From: Streptomyces sp. NBC_01255 | Lineage (GTDB): Bacteria; Actinomycetota; Actinomycetes; Streptomycetales; Streptomycetaceae | Direction: 5' to 3' | NCBI RefSeq assembly: GCF_036226445.1 | Contig: NZ_CP108474.1 | Span: 3,100,001 to 3,164,000 of the forward strand | DNA: 64,000 nt | In this document: positions 1-7,169 of the stretch, in pieces | Layout: each line of letters starts with the position of its first letter | Position numbering within the stretch: position 1 is the first letter of the stretch | Position numbers and translations under genes: made by a program | Notes under the pieces: generated by a model | What the model was told of the DNA's origin: nothing | Seen by the model: the letters and a program-made list of their open reading frames with translations, nothing else | Databases searched by the model: none

Positions 1-1704
1 GGGGAAGGTGACACCGAGCTGGCCGCTGAAGGCGATGAGCGCGGTCCCCCGCCGGGTGGGGTGGGTGGACTGCGCCCACGTGCGGGCCAGTGTGAGCGCG
101 GCGGCCGCCTGAGTCTCCTCCAGGCACATGTACCACAGCACGTACACCGCGAGGTACTGCCCGATCTGGCCGCTCTCCCCGCACGCCCACGGGTCGAGGT
201 AGCTCTGCACCACCTCGTCGAAGGCGATGTCCCCGAGCAGCGTGAGTCCGGAGGCGATGGAGAGCTGGAGGACCGGGTCGGGGTCGGCGTCGACGACCGC
301 CCCCAGCCAATGGCGGACCGCGTCCCAGTACTCGGTGGGGTGATCGCGCCACAGCGCCTGGAGCACCCAGCGGCGCAGCTCGGCGTCGGCGAAGACCATG
401 ACCTCACGGGTGGTCGAGCCGTAGATCTGCATCTCGGTGGTGATCAGGGCGTTACGGGCGAGGGAGCGGCGCCGGTCCACCGGGCGGGCACGGCGGCGTC
501 GCCGCGGGTCATGGCCGTCGGGGGCAGCCGCCTGCCCCGTGGCGTCAGGGGCTGCGCCGTCGGCAGGGGCCGGCGCGGCGTCCGGCGTGAAGTAGACGGG
601 TTCGAGGAGCCGCTCCAGGAGGTCCTGGAGCGATTCGAAAGCGCGCCGTCCGATACCCGTGGCGAAGGCGAGGGTCGTGACCTCGGCGATCTCGCGCAGG
701 CTCCGCTCGTCCTCCGCGCCGAACCATTCCTGGACCGCCTGCGGCGCGCTGCCGCTGTGCTCCTTCCACACCTGGTCGGGGTCGGCGCCCGCCGCGATCC
801 GCTGCGCCGCGTCGGCGACGACCGCGATGGGGCAGCGCGGAGGGATGGCGGCCAAGGCCCGGTCGACGGTCTCCTGCGGGGTGCGGGCCTGGACCAGCCG
901 GGCCCGCACCACCTTGTCCAGGGCGGGGGGCCGCCACGGCAGATGGCGTACGGCCTCCGGAAGGCGCCCGGGCACACCGTGGACGGTGGTGATCACCAGA
1001 TGGGCGCGGTGGCGGCGCAGCTGGTCGCGCACCCGGCGCCAGTCGAAGTCCGAGGACGGACCGGCGGCTCCTCCGGTGGTCCCGGCGGTCCCGGTGCGGT
1101 CGAGGACGACGTAGCCGACACCTTCGTCGAAGGTGCGCTCCGCGAGCTGGTCGAGGCTGATGTCGGGCGAGAGCACCACGTAGTCGGCGGAGGGCCCGAC
1201 GGTGTCCCGGAGCAGGGCGACCGCGCCGGAGCGCTTGCCCGTGCCCTGGGGGCCGGTCAGGACGACGACGCGGGTACGGGACAGCTCGCGGGCCGCGTCG
1301 TCGAAGCAGTCGGGGCGGATGTAGGAGCGAAGCAGCGCGTCGATCTCGTCGCCTTCGAGGAGACCGGTGGCGCGGGCCCGCCCGGGCCGCTCGGCGGCGG
1401 TGGCGATGCCGAAGTGGGCGCGGCCGTGGTACTGAGGGCCGTAGAAGTTGTTGTAGACGCGGTAGTCGCTGTCGGAGGACGCGGCTCCGGAATTCGGTGC
1501 GGAACTCGATGCGGAACTCGGTAAGGAATTCGGTGCGGAGGGGGAGGAGGGGGGAGGGGACGAGGGCGCGAGCGAGTCGGGGGCGGGGCCTGGATCGGCG
1601 GTGCCGTTCGCCCCGTCGGACGGCTGCTGCCTCGGCTCACCGGGCACGCCACCCCCTTCCCCACCACTTCCCTGACTTTCCGTCAGCCGATCCATGGAAC
1701 TCAT
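1..1704 (-). CDS. STAND-type P-loop NTPase, 3' end outside window
   Basis: The frame is open from the ATG at 1704 to the window edge (568 codons seen, no stop). Residues 1-80 are Ser/Pro/Ala-rich and disordered. Residues 86-100 carry a short NFYG...FGI motif also found in the upstream cyclase-like protein. A Walker A (TGPQGTGKR, K157) and a Walker B-like strand (YVVLDR, D202) mark a STAND/AAA-like NTPase; the remainder looks helical. A second in-frame ATG lies at 1695; 1704 is preferred because a GAGGG-like element sits upstream. It begins 31 bases after the cyclase-like gene, so the two are probably cotranscribed. Family knowledge: such NTPases are switch proteins in signalling or anti-phage systems. 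Its effector domain, if any, is outside the window. Confidence 0.75.
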   Translation of the reverse strand, partial: MSSMDRLTESQGSGGEGGGVPGEPRQQPSDGANGTADPGPAPDSLAPSSPPPSSPSAPNSLPSSASSSAPNSGAASSDSDYRVYNNFYGPQYHGRAHFGIATAAERPGRARATGLLEGDEIDALLRSYIRPDCFDDAARELSRTRVVVLTGPQGTGKRSGAVALLRDTVGPSADYVVLSPDISLDQLAERTFDEGVGYVVLDRTGTAGTTGGAAGPSSDFDWRRVRDQLRRHRAHLVITTVHGVPGRLPEAVRHLPWRPPALDKVVRARLVQARTPQETVDRALAAIPPRCPIAVVADAAQRIAAGADPDQVWKEHSGSAPQAVQEWFGAEDERSLREIAEVTTLAFATGIGRRAFESLQDLLERLLEPVYFTPDAAPAPADGAAPDATGQAAAPDGHDPRRRRRARPVDRRRSLARNALITTEMQIYGSTTREVMVFADAELRRWVLQALWRDHPTEYWDAVRHWLGAVVDADPDPVLQLSIASGLTLLGDIAFDEVVQSYLDPWACGESGQIGQYLAVYVLWYMCLEETQAAAALTLARTWAQSTHPTRRGTALIAFSGQLGVTFP

Positions 1705-1735
1705 GTGCGCACCCTCGTCTCCCCGTCCACTCAGC

Positions 1736-2557
1736 TCACTTGGAGATGCCGAAGACGACGTTCCCGTTGATGACGGTTCCGTACAGGTTGGTGGTGGCGG
1801 AATCGCCACCGCCCGCAGCAGGCGCGGCAGGGGCGGCGGTCTCGGGGGTACCCGCTGCGGAACCGGCCGCGGAACCAGAACCGGAACCGGAACCGGAGCC
1901 CGCGCCGGAACCGGAACCGGAATCCGTGCCGGAACCGGATTCGACAGCGCCGAGATCCAGCGCGTGGACGTCGTACCCCGGCACCCACAGCCAGGCCCGT
2001 CCCCGGTACTCCTTCTTCTCGACGACGACCTCCCGGAACTCCTCCGGCCGGAAGTTGGTGTACCCCTGGGCGACGAGCTCCGTGAAGACCGGCGCGGTCA
2101 GCGCGACGGCGAGCGCTGCGTCCGGGGCCCCGGCGAGGGCCCTGCGGAGCGGGTCGCTCTCGAGGATCCGGGAGACCTCGACGGGCCCGGGGCCCACGAA
2201 ACCACTCGGGGCTTCCGAGGCCGGACCGAAGTGCACGGCGGCGCGCAGCGCGAGCCGCGCGCCGGGCACCCGGTCGCGGTTGTGGGCGCGCAGCCCGGCG
2301 TCCAGCCTGCGCATGAACGGCTCGACGAGCGCCTGCTCGTCGGAGCCTGCCGGGAGCACCGCGAACTCGGAGTCCCCGGCGAGCTGCCGTACCCACGAGG
2401 CGCGGTCGAGCCCTGCCGCCTCGGCTGCTTCGGAGAGCAGCCGGGGCAACACTGTCTGGATCTCGCGCTGTCGCGCGGTGTCCGCGCTGCCGTATCCTCG
2501 CGCGTCCACAGCGAGCAGAAGCCGCCTGTCGAACACGCCCATCGCACCTACGGACAT
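1736..2557 (-). CDS. class III nucleotidyl-cyclase-like protein
   Basis: A 273-aa protein not assignable to a named gene. The start at 2557 is chosen over 2608 because GAGGAGG sits five bases upstream. A strand ending in VDARGYG places an Asp at 18 and LAGDSEFAV places an Asp at 62. This 44-residue spacing equals that of the two metal-binding Asps of class III cyclases. LRAAVHFGPA (101-112) matches the conserved IGIHxG strand. The usual VNxAxR becomes PVEVSR, so activity is uncertain. A Gly/Ser linker (about 206-235) leads to a C-terminal NLYG...FGI tail (257-271) shared with the NTPase. Inference: a Pycsar-related cyclase or a degenerate cyclase sensor, co-operonic with the NTPase. Confidence 0.65.
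   Translation of the reverse strand: MSVGAMGVFDRRLLLAVDARGYGSADTARQREIQTVLPRLLSEAAEAAGLDRASWVRQLAGDSEFAVLPAGSDEQALVEPFMRRLDAGLRAHNRDRVPGARLALRAAVHFGPASEAPSGFVGPGPVEVSRILESDPLRRALAGAPDAALAVALTAPVFTELVAQGYTNFRPEEFREVVVEKKEYRGRAWLWVPGYDVHALDLGAVESGSGTDSGSGSGAGSGSGSGSGSAAGSAAGTPETAAPAAPAAGGGDSATTNLYGTVINGNVVFGISK
1857..1944. repeat. GGAACC hexanucleotide repeat inside cyclase-like gene
   Basis: Imperfect copies of a 6-bp GGAACC unit, in two short runs with interruptions. They encode the Ser-Gly linker between the cyclase-like core and the C-terminal motif. The unit length keeps the frame, so slippage would change linker length and not the frame. Confidence 0.8.
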
Positions 2558-2589
2558 CCCGTCCTCCTCGTCCGTCACATCGGGAAGGA

Positions 2590-2659
2590 CAGCATGCCGC
2601 ACCTCCAACCCACTTGCGAATCAAGGGAGTTACGAGGCAAAAGGCGATGCGGCATGCTG
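2590..2659. promoter_or_regulatory. 12-bp perfect inverted repeat between divergent cyclase and effector genes
   Basis: CAGCATGCCGCA at 2590-2601 and its exact reverse complement at 2648-2659, with 46 bases between. It lies just upstream of the cyclase-like gene and about 185 bases upstream of the effector gene. The rest of the 286-base intergenic gap holds four loosely similar CCCGTGGAAGT-like boxes (near 2680, 2734, 2770 and 2811). A regulator site is plausible. It does not match the E. coli Crp consensus. Confidence 0.4.
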
Positions 2660-2843
2660 CTCCCGGACCGCTGCCCACCCCCGTGGAGCACCGGTCGCAC
2701 TGCCAGTCGTACACCGGATCCGGGCACCCGCACCCCGTGGAAGTACGGGATCTCGCACAGTCGCCCAATCCCGTAGAAGTGCCTGGTCCGCGCGGCGCGT
2801 CCGCGGCTCAATGGAAGTCCGTCCGAGCCGTGTTGGAGGTTCC

Positions 2844-3416
2844 GTGTCAGCCACCCCGCCCACCCGGCCCACCGCGCCCACCGCGCCCACGGCGGCGCCC
2901 GGGCCCTCCGAGGGTGTACTCGCCCCCGCCTCGCACACGATGCTGCCCGTCCTGCAGACGGCGCACCAGCACGCCGACGCCAAGGCCGGCATCCTCTCCG
3001 CCGTGCAGGCGGCGCTCGTGGGGACGGCCGGCGCGTGGAGCGAGGCCGCGGTGGACGGCTGGCGGCGCGGCGGCCCGCTCGGCTGGACGGCGGGGGTGCT
3101 GCTGGTCCTCTTCGTCTGCGGTCTCTTCGGCGGCGCGGCGTCGCTCGCGCTGGCGCTCCGGCCGCGCGTCTGGCGGCCCACCGGACCCAACGACTACAGC
3201 TTCGTCCGGCTGGCCGCCGCCTCGGACCCGCCTCCGCTCACCGCTCCCGTTCCCACTCCGTCCGACGAGGACGAGCGCCAGCTGCGTGCGATGATCCGCT
3301 TCCTGTCCGACGTGGCCCTGCGAAAGTACCGCTGCGTGACGGCCGCCGTGGTGTGCACCGCGGTGATGGGAACCACCGCCGGACTCTGTCTGCTGCTACG
3401 GCCGCTCCTCGGCTGA
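2844..3416 (+). CDS. Pycsar-type two-TM membrane effector (DUF5706-like)
   Basis: A 190-aa protein. The GTG at 2844 has GGAGG four bases upstream; an in-frame upstream ATG at 2811 lacks a ribosome site. After a Pro/Ala-rich leader comes the helix HADAKAGILSAVQAALVG, then a first TM segment (around LLVLFVCGLFGGAASLAL). A charged region ending in LRKYRCV follows, and a second TM segment closes the protein at the C-terminus. The xDxKAGxL helix, two TM helices and KYR element are the pattern of the Pycsar effector family (PycTM), which permeabilises the membrane on binding a cyclic pyrimidine nucleotide. It is divergent from the cyclase-like gene and overlaps the 3' end of the convergent Crp gene by 21 bases. 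I infer it is the output of the cassette. Confidence 0.7.
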   Translation: MSATPPTRPTAPTAPTAAPGPSEGVLAPASHTMLPVLQTAHQHADAKAGILSAVQAALVGTAGAWSEAAVDGWRRGGPLGWTAGVLLVLFVCGLFGGAASLALALRPRVWRPTGPNDYSFVRLAAASDPPPLTAPVPTPSDEDERQLRAMIRFLSDVALRKYRCVTAAVVCTAVMGTTAGLCLLLRPLLG

Positions 3417-4148
3417 CGCCCGGGACCGGGGCGGGGCGGGCGGCACCACGGGCTCGGCGAGTTCGGCCACCCGGGCGAGCCGGGCGAGGTCGTGCACGGT
3501 GGTCGTCCGGTACCCGGTACTGAGCAGCTTCTCGTCCCGCAGCTCGCGCAGGCCCTTGTGCACGGTGGTCTCCGCGGCGCCGGTGAGCGCGGCGAGTTCG
3601 GGCTGGGTGAGCTGGAAGCCGACCACATGACCACCGCCCGCCTCCGGCCGCCCGTACGCCACGGCGAGCTCCACCAGAAGCCGGGCGAGGCGCACCTTGA
3701 CCGGATAGCCCCGGAATTCGAGCCGCCGACGATTGGCCCAGCGCAGGCGGTCGGCCACGATCCGGGTCAGCGCCATCGCCACCTCGGGCCGCCGCAACAT
3801 GAGCCCGTGCAGGGCGCCGGGCCCGATCACGCGCGCCCGCAACGGCCCACAGGCCACCACGCCGGCCGACCGCGGCGCACCGTCGAGCGCGGCCATCTCC
3901 CCCACGCTGTCACCCCCGACCCGCACGGCGAGCAGCGACTCCTGCCCGTTCTCCACGGTCGCGGTGACCTTCGCGAACCCGCTGAGGATCACGTACAGAT
4001 GCCGGTCCGTGGCGCCCTCGGTGAGCAGCACACCCCCGGACCCGAGCGTCAACTCCGACCCCAGCCCCAACAGTTCGGCTCGCGCGGGAGCGGACAACAC
4101 TCCGAGCAGACTCCGCGCCGGCCACTCCCACTCCCCACCCGGCCCCAC
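3396..4148 (-). CDS. Crp/Fnr family transcriptional regulator with cNMP-binding domain
   Basis: A 250-aa protein from the GTG at 4148 (GGAGAGG seven bases upstream). An upstream TTG at 4235 is unlikely because it lies inside the ychF terminator. An N-terminal cyclic-nucleotide-binding beta-roll includes GEMAALDGAPRSA, the phosphate-binding cassette with its conserved Glu and Arg. A long dimer helix follows, then a winged HTH (LTQPELAALTG...TTVHKGLREL). The C-terminus is Pro/Arg-rich. Retention of the cassette suggests nucleotide binding. Its position next to a cyclase-like gene and a Pycsar-type effector suggests it regulates, or is regulated by, the same signal. Crp homologues are common in Streptomyces, so the pairing alone does not prove function. 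Confidence 0.85.
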   Translation of the reverse strand: MGPGGEWEWPARSLLGVLSAPARAELLGLGSELTLGSGGVLLTEGATDRHLYVILSGFAKVTATVENGQESLLAVRVGGDSVGEMAALDGAPRSAGVVACGPLRARVIGPGALHGLMLRRPEVAMALTRIVADRLRWANRRRLEFRGYPVKVRLARLLVELAVAYGRPEAGGGHVVGFQLTQPELAALTGAAETTVHKGLRELRDEKLLSTGYRTTTVHDLARLARVAELAEPVVPPAPPRSRASAEERP

Positions 4149-4222
4149 ATCCACCCCTCTCCACACCCACAACGACCGCACGCCCGCCCAGGCTAGGCGC
4201 TGCGGACTCCCCGTGGACCGCA

Positions 4223-4264
4223 AAAGGCCGCCCAACCCGCTCTGTCGCAGGTCGGACGGCCTTT
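4223..4264 (-). terminator. intrinsic terminator of ychF
   Basis: An 8-bp perfect stem (AAAGGCCG/CGGCCTTT). On the minus strand it is followed by a short T run. It sits just after the ychF stop. Confidence 0.75.
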
Positions 4265-4275
4265 CGCCGGACGTA

Positions 4276-5364
4276 TCAGACGTTGAAGCGGAACTCCACC
4301 ACGTCGCCGTCCTGCATCACGTACTCCTTGCCCTCCATGCGGGCCTTGCCCTTCGCGCGGGCTTCGGCGACCGAGCCGCATTCGACCAGGTCGGCGAAGG
4401 AGATGATCTCCGCCTTGATGAAGCCGCGCTGGAAGTCGGTGTGGATGACGCCGGCCGCCTCGGGGGCGGTGGCGCCCTTCTTGATCGTCCAGGCGCGGGT
4501 TTCCTTCGGGCCTGCCGTCAGGTAGGTCTGGAGGCCCAGGGTCGCGAAGCCGACGCGGCCCAGGGTGGCCATGCCCGGCTCCTCCTGGCCGACCGACTGG
4601 AGGAGTTCGAGGGCCTCGTCGTCCTCCAGCTCGATGAGCTCCTGCTCCAGCTTCGCGTTCAGGAAGATCGCCTCGGCGGGGGCGACCAGCGCGCGCTGCT
4701 CGTCCTTGAAGGCCTCGTCCGTCAGCTCGTCCTCGTCCACGTTGAAGACGTAGAGGAACGGCTTCGTGGTGAGGAGGTGCAGCTCGTGGAGGAGGTCGCC
4801 CTGCTCCGTGCCCTTGGCGATGCCCTTCGAGAAGAGGGTGTCGCCCGCTTCGAGGATCTTCTTCGCCTCGAGGACGGCCGCGAGGACCGCGACCTTCTCC
4901 TTCTGGAGGCGGGACTCCTTCGTCAGGCGCGGCTCCGCCTTCTCGATCGACTGGAGGTCCGCGAGGATCAGCTCCGTGTTGATCGTCTCGATGTCGTCCT
5001 TCGGCGAGACCTTGCCGTCGACGTGGACGACGTTCTCGTCCTTGAAGGCGCGGATGACCTGGCAGATCGCGTCCGACTCGCGGATGTTCGCGAGGAACTT
5101 GTTGCCGAGCCCCTCGCCCTCCGAGGCACCGCGCACGATGCCGGCGATGTCGACGAAGTCCACCGTCGCGGGGAGGATCTTCTGCGAGCCGAAGATGCCC
5201 GCGAGGACGGCCAGGCGGGCGTCGGGGACACCGACCACTCCGACGTTGGGCTCGATCGTGGCGAACGGGTAGTTGGCCGCCAGCACGTCGTTCTTGGTCA
5301 GGGCGTTGAACAGGGTCGACTTGCCGACATTCGGCAGACCGACGATTCCGATCGTGAGCGACAC
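4276..5364 (-). CDS. ychF: redox-regulated ATPase YchF (OLA1 family)
   Basis: A 362-aa protein of full family length. The P-loop is GLPNVGKST (residues 9-17), with switch elements further on, a central helical coiled region, and a C-terminal TGS domain ending in EYVMQDGDVVEFRFNV. YchF is a cytosolic Obg-related P-loop protein that hydrolyses ATP, binds ribosomes and dampens the oxidative-stress response. It stands alone, with its own terminator and a 161-base divergent promoter region shared with the DUF6542 gene. Confidence 0.97.
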   Translation of the reverse strand: MSLTIGIVGLPNVGKSTLFNALTKNDVLAANYPFATIEPNVGVVGVPDARLAVLAGIFGSQKILPATVDFVDIAGIVRGASEGEGLGNKFLANIRESDAICQVIRAFKDENVVHVDGKVSPKDDIETINTELILADLQSIEKAEPRLTKESRLQKEKVAVLAAVLEAKKILEAGDTLFSKGIAKGTEQGDLLHELHLLTTKPFLYVFNVDEDELTDEAFKDEQRALVAPAEAIFLNAKLEQELIELEDDEALELLQSVGQEEPGMATLGRVGFATLGLQTYLTAGPKETRAWTIKKGATAPEAAGVIHTDFQRGFIKAEIISFADLVECGSVAEARAKGKARMEGKEYVMQDGDVVEFRFNV

Positions 5365-5525
5365 GGTGGCGACTTCCTGAAGTGTGGATGGTGGGCCGAT
5401 CCCCCAGTTTACGGGCGGGGCGAACCGGCCAGTGACGCCGACCTTCGGTCGATCTCGGGGGCAAGGTCACCCAAAGGGCGTGTCCCGGACCCGGTTCCCG
5501 CCCTTTCCCGACCTACGTTGGTGGG

Positions 5526-6278
5526 GTGGAGCAGCACAGGACAAGTCAGCCGCAAGGCCGCCGACGGCCGCAAAAGCCCGTCACGCCGCCCGTCACGCCG
5601 CCCGGGGCGGCGCCCGGCGCGCTCGTGGAGGGCGCTGCCGTGGAAGGCGTGGCCGTCTACCGCGTGACCGGCAGGGCCGGGCGGAGTGCCGGCGGCGCCC
5701 GCGTGCAGCGGGCCGGGGCGGCCGCAGCGGCGGGCGCCGTTCCCGGGCGCGGTTCCGAGCGGCCCGGAGCGGCCCCCGGGAGACGGCCCGTGCCGCCTGT
5801 CGTCCTCGCCCTGCGGCGGCTGCCCTCGCCCCGGCTCACCGGGCTCGGCGCCGGGCTGTTCGCCGCCGCCGCCATGCTGGTGATCGGATTCCTCGACCGG
5901 CTGATCCTCGACGGCTCCCCGATCGTCTTCGGGCTGCTGTTCCTGCCGGTCAGCGCCCTGACCGCGCTGTGGGTCCGTGCCGCCGACCTCGTCACCGCCC
6001 CCATCAGCGTGCCCATCGCCTTCGCCGTCGGGGTCGTCCCCATCGCGGGCGGTACGGGTGGGCTCGGCGGCCAGGCCATGGCCGTCGTGACCGCGCTCGC
6101 CGTGCACGCCGGGTGGCTGTACGGCGGCACCCTCGTCGCCGGGCTCATCACGAGCGTACGGAAGGTGCGGGACATGGGGCGCCGCCAGCAGCGGGCCGCC
6201 GGCGTCGCCGCCGCCGCTGCCGCGGGTGAGAAGGCCGGTGGGCGGCCTTCGGCGCCCGGCCGCCGTCCTGTCGCGTAG
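5526..6278 (+). CDS. DUF6542-type four-TM membrane protein
   Basis: A 250-aa protein from the GTG at 5526. Residues 1-95 are Pro/Arg/Ala-rich and presumably cytosolic. Four hydrophobic segments follow (around LGAGLFAAAAMLVIGFL, GLLFLPVSALTALWV, APISVPIAFAVGVV and AVVTALAVHAGWL), then a basic Ala-rich tail. The core matches the actinobacterial DUF6542 family, as far as I recall, often found beside ychF, ispH and xseA. The function is unknown; nothing here suggests an enzyme. Confidence 0.8.
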   Translation: MEQHRTSQPQGRRRPQKPVTPPVTPPGAAPGALVEGAAVEGVAVYRVTGRAGRSAGGARVQRAGAAAAAGAVPGRGSERPGAAPGRRPVPPVVLALRRLPSPRLTGLGAGLFAAAAMLVIGFLDRLILDGSPIVFGLLFLPVSALTALWVRAADLVTAPISVPIAFAVGVVPIAGGTGGLGGQAMAVVTALAVHAGWLYGGTLVAGLITSVRKVRDMGRRQQRAAGVAAAAAAGEKAGGRPSAPGRRPVA

Positions 6279-6352
6279 TTCTGTCGCCCAGCCCAGTCGC
6301 GTAGGCCTGTCGCGTCGCCCTGTCCCGTCGCGTCGCCCTGTGTCGCGTCGTC

Positions 6353-6395
6353 GGCTCGTACGGATTCGGCTGCGCCCGCCGCATCCGTACGAGCC
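6353..6395. terminator. bidirectional hairpin between DUF6542 gene and ppgK
   Basis: A perfect 13-bp stem (GGCTCGTACGGAT and complement) with a 17-base loop between two convergent stops. The 85 bases before it are filled with degenerate CTGTCGCGT-like short repeats. Confidence 0.7.
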
Positions 6396-6396
6396 C

Positions 6397-7140
6397 TCAG
6401 GACTCGCCCGCCGCCATCGCCGCGCCCACGATCCCCGCATTGTTCCGCAGCTCAGCCGGGACGATCTCCGCGCGGATGCCCTCGACGAGCGGGAGGAACT
6501 TGTCGGCCTTGCGGCTCACCCCGCCGCCGATGATGAACAGCTCCGGCGAGAACAGCATCTCCACGTGCGCGAGGTACTTCGTCAGCCGGCGCTTCGCCCA
6601 GTGTTCCCAGGTGAGGTCCTCGTCCTCCTTGGCCTTCGTCGAGGCCCGCGTCTCCGCGTCGTGGCCCTTCAGCTCCAGGTGGCCCAGCTCCGTGTTGGGG
6701 ACCAGCCGGCCGTCGACGAAGACGGCCGAGCCGATGCCCGTGCCGAGCGTCAGGAGGATCACCGTGCCCTTGCGGCCCCGGCCCGCGCCGAAGGTCATCT
6801 CCGCGACCCCGGCCGCGTCCGCGTCGTTCAGGACGGTCACCGGGAGGCCGCCGAGCCGCTCGCTCAGCCGAGTGCCCGCGTCCACGCCGATCCACGATTT
6901 GTCGACGTTCGCCGCCGTACGGATCGTGGAGCCCGTCACCACGCCCGGGAAGGTCACCCCCACCGGTCCGGTCCAGCCGAAGTGCTCCACGACCTCCACG
7001 ACGCAGCCCGCCACACCGTCGGGTGTGGCGGGCTGCGGGGTCAGTACCTTGTGGCGCTCCTCGGTGAGCGCTCCGCGCTCCAGGTCCACAGGAGCGCCCT
7101 TGATGCCCGAGCCGCCGATGTCCACTCCGAAGACGTTCAT
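6397..7140 (-). CDS. ppgK: polyphosphate glucokinase
   Basis: A 247-aa ROK-fold kinase. The start at 7140 is set by MNVFGVDIGGSGIKG, the phosphate-1 motif; the open frame upstream is non-coding. LTLGTGIGSA is the phosphate-2 motif, and GHLELKGHDAE with the downstream EHWAKRRL is typical of PpgK. It phosphorylates glucose with polyphosphate (or ATP) in the cytosol, feeding glycolysis and the pentose-phosphate pathway. It starts 29 bases after ispH on the same strand, so cotranscription is likely. Confidence 0.95.
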   Translation of the reverse strand: MNVFGVDIGGSGIKGAPVDLERGALTEERHKVLTPQPATPDGVAGCVVEVVEHFGWTGPVGVTFPGVVTGSTIRTAANVDKSWIGVDAGTRLSERLGGLPVTVLNDADAAGVAEMTFGAGRGRKGTVILLTLGTGIGSAVFVDGRLVPNTELGHLELKGHDAETRASTKAKEDEDLTWEHWAKRRLTKYLAHVEMLFSPELFIIGGGVSRKADKFLPLVEGIRAEIVPAELRNNAGIVGAAMAAGES

Positions 7141-7169
7141 GGACCCACGGTAAGGGCTGTGGCGTGGAG

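Noticed and set aside
61..1524. Long open frame on the plus strand at the window start
   Set aside because: Opposite-strand shadow of the NTPase gene; its product lacks recognisable motifs and the minus frame has proper codon bias.
2575..2811. 78-codon minus-strand frame in the cassette control region
   Set aside because: No ribosome site or domain, atypical composition, and it would bury the inverted repeat.
3396..4235. Upstream TTG start (4235) for the Crp regulator
   Set aside because: It lies inside the ychF terminator hairpin and adds unnatural sequence; GTG 4148 has a better ribosome site.
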